Shown piece by piece: positions 1-8,095 of a DNA stretch of 64,000 nt. This DNA comes from Candidatus Syntropharchaeum butanivorans. Its GTDB lineage: Archaea; Halobacteriota; Syntropharchaeia; Syntropharchaeales; Syntropharchaeaceae. Position 1 is the stretch's first letter. Each line of letters begins with the position of its first letter. The notes beneath the pieces were generated by a model. That model searched no databases and was not told the DNA's origin. It saw nothing but the letters and a program-made list of their open reading frames with translations. The stretch is taken from positions 33,564 through 97,563 of the forward strand of contig LYOR01000006.1 of assembly GCA_001766825.1 (NCBI GenBank), read 5' to 3'. The position numbers were made by a program, and so were the translations under genes.

Positions 1-2
1 CG

Positions 3-185
3 TCATCGCCTTATGAGGACTTCTATCGAGTTCCACCCCTTTTCAACACCCTTTAGCTGCTCTACACAGCCACCAACAACGCCGGCGATCACTCTTTTAA
101 CGAATGGATTTGTATCAATCTCCTTTCCATCAACAATGACCTTAACATCACAATCCTCAGCCACCCCGGTATCCCCCTCATTCAT
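3..185 (-). CDS. small conserved protein next to moaA
   Basis: A complete 60-residue protein whose TGA lies at positions 3-5. It starts with an acidic stretch, then a 'VIVDGKEI' strand and 'NPFVKRVIAG', and ends with a short strand (SIEVLIRR), so it is probably a small alpha/beta domain without cysteines or membrane segments. Its ATG overlaps the moaA stop codon (ATGA, 182-185), which indicates translational coupling with molybdopterin synthesis. I recall small archaeal proteins of this shape beside methanogen genes, but I cannot name a function. Confidence that it is a real gene rests on the coupling and on its protein-like composition. Confidence 0.6.
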   Translation of the reverse strand: MNEGDTGVAEDCDVKVIVDGKEIDTNPFVKRVIAGVVGGCVEQLKGVEKGWNSIEVLIRR

Positions 186-1102
186 CCTTTGAAGAACGGC
201 TCCCTCAGTGCAACCGCTCTCTTAAACGCATCAATGATGCCTTGCTCTGTCATATCGCGGATCTCAACGAGGTTATCCTCCCTCAAAAGACAGGGCTTGA
301 ACCTCCCATCTGACGTCACCCTCAGACGGTTACAGTTTGCGCAAAACTCCGAGTTATCCATTGGACGCACAACCTCTACCTCTACCCCATCTATTAAATA
401 CTTTCGTCTGTGATGCATCTCCCTGCATCTGATTTCATCCGCTCTTGCCATAAGTTCCCCTTCAATCGCCCTCATGTCACCTCTGAGATCCTCGATCCCC
501 CCAAAATCAAGCAGCTCTATGAGCTGAAGTATTACTGAACCTCTTCCCCACCTCTCATTGAGCTGCTGGACATACGAGATCATCTCCTCAACCTCATCGT
601 CATTGATGCCTTTAAGCAGGACAAAGTTCAGCTTGAGCGGGAGGAAACCCCTTTTACATGCCTCATCGATTCCCCGGAGCACAGATGAAAATACGCCCTC
701 TCCTGCCCCGGTGATCTGCATATACCTCTCCTCTCTCAACGTATCAAGGCTGACATTTATCCGCAACCTGCGATGGGGGAGGCGTGGTATCACGTCCTCA
801 AGCAATGTCCCATTTGTTGTGACCGAGATATCCTGGAGGTCCGGCAATCGTGCAAGTATCTCAGGGAGATCCTCTCTCATGAATGGCTCACCCCCTGAGA
901 ACTTTACGCGCTCAATCCCCACGCGCTTCAGGGTTTCAATGATCTTCACAATCATCTCTCCACTCATCTCCCTCCCACAACCCGAATTCTCACCCTCCCG
1001 GTGACAGTAAAGACAGTTCAGGTTACATCGCCGGGTGAGTGAAATTCTGAGGCTCCTTATCCTTCTTCCGTATCGGTCTCTACAGATCGTTGAGGGGTTC
1101 AT
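182..1102 (-). CDS. moaA: GTP 3',8-cyclase MoaA (molybdopterin biosynthesis)
   Basis: Radical SAM enzyme that converts GTP to 3',8-cyclo-GTP, the first step of molybdopterin (molybdenum/tungsten cofactor) synthesis in the cytoplasm. The 306-residue protein shows the N-terminal CxxxCxxC cluster (Cys26, Cys30, Cys33 in 'CNLNCLYC'), a 'SGGEP' SAM-binding motif and the second, substrate-side cluster near the C-terminus (Cys254, Cys257 and Cys271 in 'FCANCNRLR...KPC'). The usual C-terminal Gly-Gly of bacterial MoaA is absent; the protein ends PFFKG. Length is slightly short of the bacterial norm. It leads a two-gene unit with the small protein downstream, with a TATA-like ACTATAATAAGC near 1150-1162. 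No other moa gene is visible here. Confidence 0.95.
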   Translation of the reverse strand: MNPSTICRDRYGRRIRSLRISLTRRCNLNCLYCHREGENSGCGREMSGEMIVKIIETLKRVGIERVKFSGGEPFMREDLPEILARLPDLQDISVTTNGTLLEDVIPRLPHRRLRINVSLDTLREERYMQITGAGEGVFSSVLRGIDEACKRGFLPLKLNFVLLKGINDDEVEEMISYVQQLNERWGRGSVILQLIELLDFGGIEDLRGDMRAIEGELMARADEIRCREMHHRRKYLIDGVEVEVVRPMDNSEFCANCNRLRVTSDGRFKPCLLREDNLVEIRDMTEQGIIDAFKRAVALREPFFKG

Positions 1103-1189
1103 GGTAGCACAGCATCAGGGTCTATCAACTCGATTGATCAGGATGCTTATTATAGTATTGGATGATCACTTTCTGGATTGAAACCTTCA

Positions 1190-1211
1190 GGAGGGGTTTT
1201 GGCCCCTTCCA
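1190..1211 (-). terminator. hairpin after uppP
   Basis: Just past the uppP stop, the minus strand reads GGAAGGGGCC-AAAA-CCCCTCC, an imperfect G/C stem with a short loop. There is no clear T-run behind it, so it is only a possible terminator or RNA end for the glycan cluster. Confidence 0.25.
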
Positions 1212-1226
1212 GTTAATCTCTATTTT

Positions 1227-2018
1227 CTACAGGATCCACGGTAAAAGCGCAAAGGTGATTGTGAGCAATCCAAGGATTATGCAGAACTTCGAGAAGTTTA
1301 GACGCTCTGCAAACCTCAGAAGTGCATCTATTGTGGCATACCCGGCAATGAAGGATGTTGAGATCATCAGAAGTGCATCGTTCATGGGTAACGATAGCTG
1401 AGATGGGGATGTGAGCAGGCTCAGTGTGACGGCGCCCAGTACTGCAGGTACACTGATCAGGAAAGAGACCTCCAGCGCATCCTTCTGGTTCATTCTGTCA
1501 AGGAGCAGGAAGGTTATGGTTGTTCCGGATCTTGAAATGCCAGGGAGGATGGACAGACCCTGTGCAAGTCCCAGGAACACCATTTCCTTCACATTCATAT
1601 CCTCCATCTGCTTGTATCCAGGCGCCCTTCTGCCAGGGGTTCCCAGGAGTATCCCGGTGATAATGAGCATCACACCTATAAGGAGCATAACAGCATCACC
1701 ATGTGTGAATGCCCTTATGAGGAAAAAGAGGGGTATGGCTGTTATTCCGGTAGCAATCGTTGATATGAGCAGGATTTTAAAGAGCTGGGAGTCATAACTA
1801 CTGCACAATCTGACAATATCGGCAAATCTGCTTCTGAACTTCAGGATAACAGCGAATGTGGTTCCAAGATGCAGGAAAATGGCAAGGGAAAGTGCATCCT
1901 CCGGACTGATCCCGAGAAATCCCATCATGAAAAGCATGGACTGGCCCTCACTGCTTATGGGAAGCCATTCTGTTATACCCTGTATCAAACCAAGCAGGAT
2001 CGAGTGGATTATATTCAT
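1227..2018 (-). CDS. uppP: undecaprenyl-diphosphatase-type lipid phosphatase UppP (BacA)
   Basis: Integral membrane phosphatase that regenerates polyprenyl phosphate carriers from their diphosphates, at the outer face of the membrane. The 263-residue protein is very hydrophobic with about eight membrane segments. Both family motifs are present: the glutamate-rich N-terminal motif (QGITEWLPISSEGQ, residues 13-26) and the serine/arginine motif 'PGISRSGTT'. In archaea the substrate is probably a C55-C60 dolichyl or polyprenyl diphosphate used for glycan transfer, which fits its place just after two glycosyltransferase genes. The start has a good ribosome site (GGGTGAAG). A 5-bp CCCCA/TGGGG hairpin lies between it and the upstream gene, so the two may be separately controlled. 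Confidence 0.93.
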   Translation of the reverse strand: MNIIHSILLGLIQGITEWLPISSEGQSMLFMMGFLGISPEDALSLAIFLHLGTTFAVILKFRSRFADIVRLCSSYDSQLFKILLISTIATGITAIPLFFLIRAFTHGDAVMLLIGVMLIITGILLGTPGRRAPGYKQMEDMNVKEMVFLGLAQGLSILPGISRSGTTITFLLLDRMNQKDALEVSFLISVPAVLGAVTLSLLTSPSQLSLPMNDALLMISTSFIAGYATIDALLRFAERLNFSKFCIILGLLTITFALLPWIL

Positions 2019-2091
2019 TCTTCACCCATGATTTAAGGCTTATTTTCCAGCACCCCCACTACGGGATGGGGCTTCATAAACGTATCCCTTT

Positions 2092-3174
2092 TCAGGGGAT
2101 TTTTACCTCCTTATACACCCTCAGAATCTCATCCACAGTCCTATCCCAGGAATAGTTCTCTGCCCTTCTTCTCATCTTCTCCCCTATCTTCCTGTAGTCT
2201 GAGCTTAAAAGCTCGATGATCTTATTGGCCAGTCCCCTGCTGTCACCCCGATTCACCAGAAACTCCTCCGGGAGATGCCCCACACCTGAAAATACATCTG
2301 TTGCGATGCAGGGCCTGGATGAGGCCATCGCCTCCAAGATGCTGATGCCAAAGCCCTCCTCAGATATGCTCGGCTGACAGTAGATATCACAGGCTGCAAA
2401 AAGACCGAGCTTCTCATCCTCTGAGATCTCTTGCAGCAGGAGTACGTTATCAACGTCCCTGCTCATCTCTGCAAGCTCATCCAGATAACGCCTGTCCTCT
2501 GCATAGCCTGCTATTATGAGATGGGTGTTCTTCAGTCGCTGATTGACGTCTTTAAAGGCGTCTATCAGGTATTCATATCCCTTATTCCTTGCAAATCTGC
2601 CCAAGGAGAAGATTATCTTACCATCATCTATACCGTATCTCCTCCTGATCTCATCACCCATATCTTCTGGAAAACTGTATTTTTCCGTGTCTATCCCGTT
2701 TGGTATGACCTCAATCTTATCTCCATCAAGATCAAAGGCACGAAGTATCTCTTCCTTCGTCTTCCAACTGACTGTTATCACCTTTTTAGCACTTTTTAAA
2801 ACCCTTCCAAGTACAGAAAACCTGATCCTGTTAAGAACCCCTCCCTTTTCCAGAAACCCGACATCATGTATCGTAACGATCGGATCTCTCACGAATAAAC
2901 CCGAGAACTCCCCCCAGTATCCGTTTATATGGACAATGTCATAAGACCCGAACCTTGCTTTCAGTCCTGCGATTATGCTGAATAAAAAGGATGAAAGGAT
3001 GAAGTGAACCTTAGGTACCGGTATAATCTCTGCCTCCTCATAATCCACATCATCATAGGTCAGGATCGTAACCTCATTCTCCCTTCTGATTCGCTTATAG
3101 ATCTCATACATATACACCTCTGCCCCGCCGATCGTTTCAGGATAAAACTGCTTTGATATGAGGCAGATCTTCAT
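2092..3174 (-). CDS. glycosyltransferase family 4 (GT-B fold)
   Basis: Retaining sugar transferase of the GT4 group. The N-terminal Rossmann domain begins 'MKICLISKQFYPETIGGAE' with the glycine loop for the acceptor side. The C-terminal half shows the nucleotide-sugar site: 'IPNGIDTEKY', 'FSLGRFARNKGYEYLI', and the E-x7-E region 'SISEEGFGISILEAMASSRP'. Start chosen at 3174 (360 residues): an upstream in-frame Met at 3252 would overlap the preceding gene by 74 bp, while the 3174 ATG has GGTGAG seven bases ahead and sits 4 bp after the previous stop. It probably adds hexoses to a lipid-linked or surface glycan. Donor and acceptor cannot be read from sequence. Confidence 0.9.
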   Translation of the reverse strand: MKICLISKQFYPETIGGAEVYMYEIYKRIRRENEVTILTYDDVDYEEAEIIPVPKVHFILSSFLFSIIAGLKARFGSYDIVHINGYWGEFSGLFVRDPIVTIHDVGFLEKGGVLNRIRFSVLGRVLKSAKKVITVSWKTKEEILRAFDLDGDKIEVIPNGIDTEKYSFPEDMGDEIRRRYGIDDGKIIFSLGRFARNKGYEYLIDAFKDVNQRLKNTHLIIAGYAEDRRYLDELAEMSRDVDNVLLLQEISEDEKLGLFAACDIYCQPSISEEGFGISILEAMASSRPCIATDVFSGVGHLPEEFLVNRGDSRGLANKIIELLSSDYRKIGEKMRRRAENYSWDRTVDEILRVYKEVKIP

Positions 3175-3178
3175 TCTC

Positions 3179-4078
3179 TCACCGATTGGACGTGAAAAAT
3201 CCAGACAGATAGCCGAGGCCGACAACCGACGTGCAGATGACAATAAATGCAAGCTCCATCAGTTTGGCTTTCTTCAGCTTTTCGATGGTGCTTTTAAGCA
3301 ACAGATACCTCAAGAATCCACTCTCCTCTTTCACTGAGTACCCCATCTTCTTCATCATCCACTTCGAGTACCCTTGCCAGAAGGATCTTCGAAGCAAGAA
3401 GCCGATTTTCAATCGCTCTGCAAAGACCTTGTGGTAGACAACCGCATCCGGGTTGTAGATGATACCACATCCAAAACGCGCTCTCATCCGCTCACAAAGC
3501 TCGGTCTCTTCACCCTGGAGGAGATATTTGCCTCTCACCCCCATCTCACGCTTAAACCCACCCAGCTCCCTTATAACATCCGCTTTAAAGCTGATATTAG
3601 ATCCGAAGGTGTTTCTCACCTCGGTCATCTCCTCAGGAAACCCCCTGTACGTCGCACCTATCAACCAATAACACTCCTCCGGCAGGAATCTCGGCTTCTC
3701 TGCGACCCACAATGGTAGAATCCTTCCACCCACCGCCATCGCTCCCCGCTCCTCATACGTCCTGACAAGCTCCTCAACCCACTCTCTATCAGCAATCGCA
3801 TCATCATCGAAGAATGCGATTATATCACCATTTGCCTCCTTTATTCCCCTGTTTCTACTGGCAGAAAGACCTAAATTTTCTCTGTTTAATATTATTCTGT
3901 CAACTTCAACCCCATCTCCAGTTATTCTTTCATACAGCTCACGGTTCCCATCTACAACCGCCACAATCTCCACGTTTCTATAAGACTGGGAATTCAGGCT
4001 ATTTACAGCCTCCACAAAGTCTCCATACCTTTCGTCTTGGTATGTACAGATCACAATCGATACAAGTAAGTCCTGCAT
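3179..4078 (-). CDS. glycosyltransferase family 2 with C-terminal membrane segment
   Basis: Inverting GT-A glycosyltransferase of 299 residues. It opens with the nucleotide-binding strand 'VSIVICTYQDERYGDF', has 'LGLSASRNRGI', the metal-binding DxD as 'FFDDDAIADREWVEEL', and the downstream 'QGEETELCERMRARFG' region with the catalytic acid. A hydrophobic stretch near the end (LAFIVICTSVVGLGYLSGF) suggests membrane anchoring. It sits 4 bp ahead of the GT4 gene and is co-transcribed with it. This pairing of GT2 and GT4 is typical of S-layer or N-glycan and exopolysaccharide assembly. The exact sugar is unknown. Confidence 0.9.
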   Translation of the reverse strand: MQDLLVSIVICTYQDERYGDFVEAVNSLNSQSYRNVEIVAVVDGNRELYERITGDGVEVDRIILNRENLGLSASRNRGIKEANGDIIAFFDDDAIADREWVEELVRTYEERGAMAVGGRILPLWVAEKPRFLPEECYWLIGATYRGFPEEMTEVRNTFGSNISFKADVIRELGGFKREMGVRGKYLLQGEETELCERMRARFGCGIIYNPDAVVYHKVFAERLKIGFLLRRSFWQGYSKWMMKKMGYSVKEESGFLRYLLLKSTIEKLKKAKLMELAFIVICTSVVGLGYLSGFFTSNR

Positions 4079-4169
4079 ACTTCCTCAGCTACACCATCAT
4101 CGTGAATAAGACTGACTGAGGCCTTACACCCTGAAGATATCCGAGATTTCTCCTCTTCTCCATACCCTT

Positions 4170-5297
4170 CTAACCCAGCCTGTTTATCGTATCGGCAATG
4201 TATCTCAGATCCTGGTCCTCAACCCCCGGATGAATCGGCAGGCTCATAATCCGTTGAGAAAGATCGATACTCACAGGGCACCTCACACGCTCATCACGAT
4301 ATCCAAGCTTCTGGTAGAGTGGCTGTCTGTGAACAGGAACCGGGTAATGCACAGCAGACCCGATACCCCTCTCCCTCAAATACTCGATGAGCTCATCTCG
4401 GGTGAGTGGAAATGTATCCTCAAGCAGGATAGCATACTGATGATAGACGTGCCTCACATCCCCTCTTCTTACGGGCGTCCGGATCCCGTCCTGCCTGAGA
4501 TTCTGGTTGAGAAATGTCGCATTCTTTATCCTCTTTCTGTTGAACTCCTCAAGCTTTCTCAGCTGGATAATACCGATTGCAGCCTGTATATCCGTCATCC
4601 TGAGATTGTACCCAAGTATCGTATGGTTGTACTTCTCACGTTCACCATGACTTCGGATCAACCTGCAGCGTCCTGCAAGCTCATCATCATCGGTTGTTAT
4701 CATCCCGCCTTCCCCTGTTGTCATGTTCTTTGTCGCATAGAAGGAAAAGCACCCGATACTGCCAAAACCCCCGACCCTCTTCCCGTTGTACTCAGCACCA
4801 TGCGCCTGTGCTGCATCCTCGATCAGATAGAGGTTATGGTCATCGCATATCTCACCTATCGCCTTCAGATCGAAAGGATGGCCAAACAGGTGCACCCCTA
4901 TAACGGCCTTTGTCTTTGGGGTGATCTTTTCCAGAAGATCGTCAGGATCGATATTGAAGGTTGTACGATCAACATCAACAAAGACAGGCCTTGCCCCCTG
5001 AAACAGGATTGAATTTGCGCTTGCTATAAATGTGAACGATGGTACAATCACCTCGTCCCCTTCTCCTATCCCTATCGCCTTGAGCGCCACATCAAGGGCT
5101 GCTGTTCCACTCGATGTTGCCACTGCATGCTCAACACCGATGTAGCTGGCAAACTCTTCCTCGAACCTCGCGACATTTTTCCCCTGTGCGAGCATACCGG
5201 ACTTAAGCACCTCGGAAACTGCAAGAACCTCGTCCTCACCTATCAATGGATAAGCAACTGGTATCATCCCAATCAACCCTGATTTCTCACCCTTCAC
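4170..5297 (-). CDS. DegT/DnrJ/EryC1/StrS sugar aminotransferase
   Basis: PLP-dependent aminotransferase that makes amino sugars from keto-sugar nucleotides. Family landmarks: 'GKNVARFEEEFASYIG' and 'ATSSGTAALDVALKAIG' near the N-terminus, 'DEVIVPSFTFIASANSI', the PLP-stacking and aspartate region 'LYLIEDAAQAHGAEY', and the Schiff-base lysine in 'FSFYATKNMTTGEGG'. At 375 residues it is the normal length. The GTG at 5297 has AGGTCAG upstream; an ATG at 5267 (11 residues shorter) is an alternative because family members begin at the 'IPVAYPLIGEDE' stretch. It supplies an amino sugar for the neighbouring glycosyltransferases, by inference from context. Confidence 0.9.
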   Translation of the reverse strand: MKGEKSGLIGMIPVAYPLIGEDEVLAVSEVLKSGMLAQGKNVARFEEEFASYIGVEHAVATSSGTAALDVALKAIGIGEGDEVIVPSFTFIASANSILFQGARPVFVDVDRTTFNIDPDDLLEKITPKTKAVIGVHLFGHPFDLKAIGEICDDHNLYLIEDAAQAHGAEYNGKRVGGFGSIGCFSFYATKNMTTGEGGMITTDDDELAGRCRLIRSHGEREKYNHTILGYNLRMTDIQAAIGIIQLRKLEEFNRKRIKNATFLNQNLRQDGIRTPVRRGDVRHVYHQYAILLEDTFPLTRDELIEYLRERGIGSAVHYPVPVHRQPLYQKLGYRDERVRCPVSIDLSQRIMSLPIHPGVEDQDLRYIADTINRLG

Positions 5298-5399
5298 CTG
5301 ACCTTAATAGGTACTCTTCCATTTTATAGCCTTCCCCTGATGGGGGGTTTTACATCACATTAAACCCATTATCCGTGGGTTTCTGGCACATTTATCCGG

Positions 5400-6122
5400 T
5401 TACCTCATCCTCCGCCACATCCAGAGGATCCTGGACCCCATCCCGATGATATCCCGGGATAAATCAACCTTTGTCATCCCCCCATCTCGCCATCTGACAG
5501 GAAACTCATAAATACGATACCCTTTTCGCTGAGCAAGAACTAAGAGTTCTGTATCCCAGAACCAGTGCTCATCCTCAAGCTCATCCATGATCGCAAAGAA
5601 CACCTCCCGCTTGAACGCCTTGAACCCGCACTGGTGGTCTCTAACCTTTGACCCGAGTAATCTTCGCACGAGGAAGTTGTACCCTCTGCTCAACGCTGTT
5701 CGCTTGAAAGATCTCTCAACGATACTTTCTGGCATGAGCCTTGAGCCTGTTGCGATATCAAACCCATCCCTTATCGCGCCTATGAGCTCATCAAGATGCG
5801 ATAGATCTGTTGCCAGATCTACATCCATAAAGGCAAGGATATCCCCCTCAGATGCCATGAAACCCCGCTTCAACCCACCTCCCCTTCCAAGGCGTCTATC
5901 AGAGTGAAGATGCCTGACATCCGGAAACTCCTCTGAAAGATGGGATGCAACTTCAGATGTCCCGTCAGTGCTCCCATCCTCTGCAATTATGATCTCAAAC
6001 GAGTCTGTGACTTTTTCAAGAGCCTCTATCACACCTTCCACACATCTTCTCAATCGATTAACCTCATTGTATGCTGGAAGTACAAGCGAAACCTCTCTGC
6101 TTCCGGGCATAGCCTCATCCAA
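5400..6122 (-). CDS. dolichyl-phosphate beta-glucosyltransferase-like GT2
   Basis: A 240-residue GT2 enzyme resembling dolichyl-phosphate glucose/mannose synthases (Alg5/DPM type), which load a sugar from a nucleotide donor onto a polyprenyl phosphate on the cytoplasmic face. Seen: 'VSLVLPAYNEVNRL', 'IIIAEDGSTDGTSEVA', the DxD-like 'DILAFMDVDLATDLSHL', 'GSRLMPES' and 'RDHQCGFKAFKREVFF' with 'HWFWDTELLVLAQRKG'. No membrane segments, so this is the soluble catalytic type. Its start overlaps the end of the DUF362 gene by 8 bp, making it the last gene of the por operon; why a sugar transferase is coupled to pyruvate oxidoreductase genes is unclear. Confidence 0.88.
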   Translation of the reverse strand: MDEAMPGSREVSLVLPAYNEVNRLRRCVEGVIEALEKVTDSFEIIIAEDGSTDGTSEVASHLSEEFPDVRHLHSDRRLGRGGGLKRGFMASEGDILAFMDVDLATDLSHLDELIGAIRDGFDIATGSRLMPESIVERSFKRTALSRGYNFLVRRLLGSKVRDHQCGFKAFKREVFFAIMDELEDEHWFWDTELLVLAQRKGYRIYEFPVRWRDGGMTKVDLSRDIIGMGSRILWMWRRMR

Positions 6123-7233
6123 CCCTCACAAGCTCATACTCCCTCTCACCCAGACCGAGCCTCTCTGCAGCATCTATCTGGGCAGAAGGATCTGTCCATG
6201 GGAATATACCCGAGAACTTATCACCAGCAAGACCCTCTGCCATCGATGCCGGGAGGGGGGATGCCTCATTGACGAGGTCAAGCGAGGCTTTATCGATTGC
6301 AAGGATATCACCTGATGCGAGTATCCCTATATCAGCCACGATCGGGTTATCTGAGTAGGGATGGCAGTCACAGTGTGGGGTTACATCAAGGAGGAAGTTA
6401 ACAAATGCAAACCTGTCATGCCCTAAGAGGTCCATAACCGCCTTTGCACAGTCAACGAATCTGATATCAAGATCGCGCGGGCTCACCCACTTAACCCGGA
6501 TCGCATCCTCCCTGCATACAGGAAGACATCCCCCGCACTTGATGCACCTCCCGGGATCGATCCTCCCATCTTCAATCGCGCTGGCTGGACACACCCTCTC
6601 ACACTCTCCGCAACGGTTGCATCGGGCCTCATCGATCTCCGGGTATCCATCTATATGGATATCATACTTTGATGGCTTTGCGGTACATCCAACCCCGATC
6701 CCTTTCAGTGCACCACCGAATGACCCACTCTGATGTCCCTTGAAATGGGCGAGGCAGATCACCCGATCACACTCTGCAATCGCCCTTGCCACATACACCT
6801 CTTTGAGCTGTATACCATCGACCTCAACCCTCACACCATCAAAGCCCCTGAGCCCATCAGCAATGATTATCGGCGCCTGAAGTGTCTGATGGGTATATCC
6901 ATTCTCTTCAGCAACCTCAATCCTCCCTGTTGCAAAGTGGGTTGCCCGTGTCATCCCGAGCCCACAGGTCTCTGTGAAGAACGGATCTCCTCCGCGCTCA
7001 GAAACCATCATCGCAACCTTCCGCATGAAGACAGATCGCAGCTGTCTGGTCGTTCCACGCTCACCGAAGTGGACCTTGAGTGCAACGATATCTCCTTTTT
7101 CCACACTGTCAAGGATGCCACTTCTCTCAACGAGGTTTTCAAGCCTTTTCACAGCGCTCAGTTGAGGCTGGTACCATTCACTCACCTCTTTCACCGCTGC
7201 TCTGGTATCGGTAAAATAGACGGTTGATACCAC
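6115..7233 (-). CDS. DUF362 protein with two 4Fe-4S ferredoxin motifs
   Basis: A 372-residue protein of the DUF362 family. The N-terminal two thirds hold the conserved 'VALKVHFGERG' and 'LAHFKGHQSGSFGGALKGIGVGCT' motifs. Two ferredoxin motifs are inserted after it ('CNRCGECERVCPASAI' and 'CIKCGGCLPVCREDAI'), enough for two 4Fe-4S clusters, and the C-terminal part returns to the DUF362 fold. DUF362 proteins are thought to be redox or iron-sulphur related but have no settled reaction. It follows porD with a 2-bp gap, so it may take or pass electrons from the oxidoreductase. That link is inference from gene order. Confidence 0.88.
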   Translation of the reverse strand: MVSTVYFTDTRAAVKEVSEWYQPQLSAVKRLENLVERSGILDSVEKGDIVALKVHFGERGTTRQLRSVFMRKVAMMVSERGGDPFFTETCGLGMTRATHFATGRIEVAEENGYTHQTLQAPIIIADGLRGFDGVRVEVDGIQLKEVYVARAIAECDRVICLAHFKGHQSGSFGGALKGIGVGCTAKPSKYDIHIDGYPEIDEARCNRCGECERVCPASAIEDGRIDPGRCIKCGGCLPVCREDAIRVKWVSPRDLDIRFVDCAKAVMDLLGHDRFAFVNFLLDVTPHCDCHPYSDNPIVADIGILASGDILAIDKASLDLVNEASPLPASMAEGLAGDKFSGIFPWTDPSAQIDAAERLGLGEREYELVRVG

Positions 7234-7235
7234 GC

Positions 7236-7478
7236 CTATTCCTCCTTCACCATCCTTATCGCCTTAGAAGGGCACTCGTTCGCACATATCCCGCACCCCT
7301 TACAGTACTCATAATCCACCCCAAGCTCAGGGCTGATTGTACCCTCCGGGCAGAAGACATAGCAGTTATAACAGTGTATGCAGAGCTTCTGGTTTATAAC
7401 AGGTCTGAAGACTCGCCAGTCACCTGTTCTACCTGATGCGCCAACCGTGGGGTAGGATATTGCCATCTTTACCTTCAT
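7236..7478 (-). CDS. porD: 2-oxoacid (pyruvate):ferredoxin oxidoreductase delta subunit
   Basis: Eighty-residue ferredoxin subunit that carries electrons from the thiamine catalytic dimer to soluble ferredoxin. Two full 4Fe-4S motifs are visible: 'CIHCYNCYVFCPEG' and 'CKGCGICANECPSKAI'. The N-terminal 'RTGDWRVFRPVINQKLC' is typical of PorD/VorD. It overlaps porC by 4 bp (ATGA at 7475-7478). Confidence 0.93.
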   Translation of the reverse strand: MKVKMAISYPTVGASGRTGDWRVFRPVINQKLCIHCYNCYVFCPEGTISPELGVDYEYCKGCGICANECPSKAIRMVKEE

Positions 7479-8095
7479 ACAGCCTCCTCAAGCCTCTCAT
7501 ACGCCTCCTCTTCAAGCTCTTCAGATTCCTCCAGGATGGATCGTCTGTTCTGGACCTTCACAACCCGCTCATAGGCCATCTCAGAAGCCCTGATATTCCT
7601 TGTATCCGCGTATATCTTCCTTATCGCGCGCTTGAGTGAGCTTTGCTTAACAATCCCAAGTCTTGCAAGTGCCCCGAGCATGGGTGTGTTCAGAACCGGC
7701 ATCCCTGCAACCTTGAGTCCAAGATCCAGTGAGATGCTCGTTGCATCCACCGAGTAAAGGATATAATCCTCGAGTACAAGCGGGCACTCTCCGCCGTTGT
7801 TCATCAGGAATATCGTATCCTCATTCGTTCCTTCTGTGACATCCGAGATTTCAACAAGGACCGGATCAAGAATGACCACATAATCCGGTGATTTAATACT
7901 GCTATACCGTCTGATCTCCGTATCTGAGATTCGTGTCCCGGAGATAAGCGCAGCACCACGCCGCTCTGCACCATAGACAGAAAGTGATGTGCTGTACTTT
8001 CCATCGAAGAACGCAGCCATCCCGAGGATCTTTGCAGCGGTTGCACCACCCTGTCCACCCCTTGAGTGGAATCTGATCTCGATTATATCCCCCAC
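7475..8095 (-). CDS. porC: 2-oxoacid (pyruvate):ferredoxin oxidoreductase gamma subunit
   Basis: Gamma subunit (206 residues) of the four-subunit archaeal oxidoreductase that interconverts pyruvate and acetyl-CoA plus CO2 with ferredoxin. It shows the hallmark start 'IRFHSRGGQGGATAAKIL' and 'SVYGAERRGA'. The C-terminal extension 'EESEELEEEAYERLEEAV' is very acidic and helical. It overlaps porA by 13 bp. The specificity (pyruvate versus branched-chain 2-oxoacids) cannot be settled by eye; pyruvate is the most likely because only one such cluster is visible and the gene set is complete. Confidence 0.92.
   Translation of the reverse strand: MGDIIEIRFHSRGGQGGATAAKILGMAAFFDGKYSTSLSVYGAERRGAALISGTRISDTEIRRYSSIKSPDYVVILDPVLVEISDVTEGTNEDTIFLMNNGGECPLVLEDYILYSVDATSISLDLGLKVAGMPVLNTPMLGALARLGIVKQSSLKRAIRKIYADTRNIRASEMAYERVVKVQNRRSILEESEELEEEAYERLEEAV

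Noticed and set aside
1170..1190. GGATTGAAAC, which looks like the end of a common archaeal CRISPR repeat
   Set aside because: It occurs once with no repeat partner, and the true repeat in this window has a different sequence.
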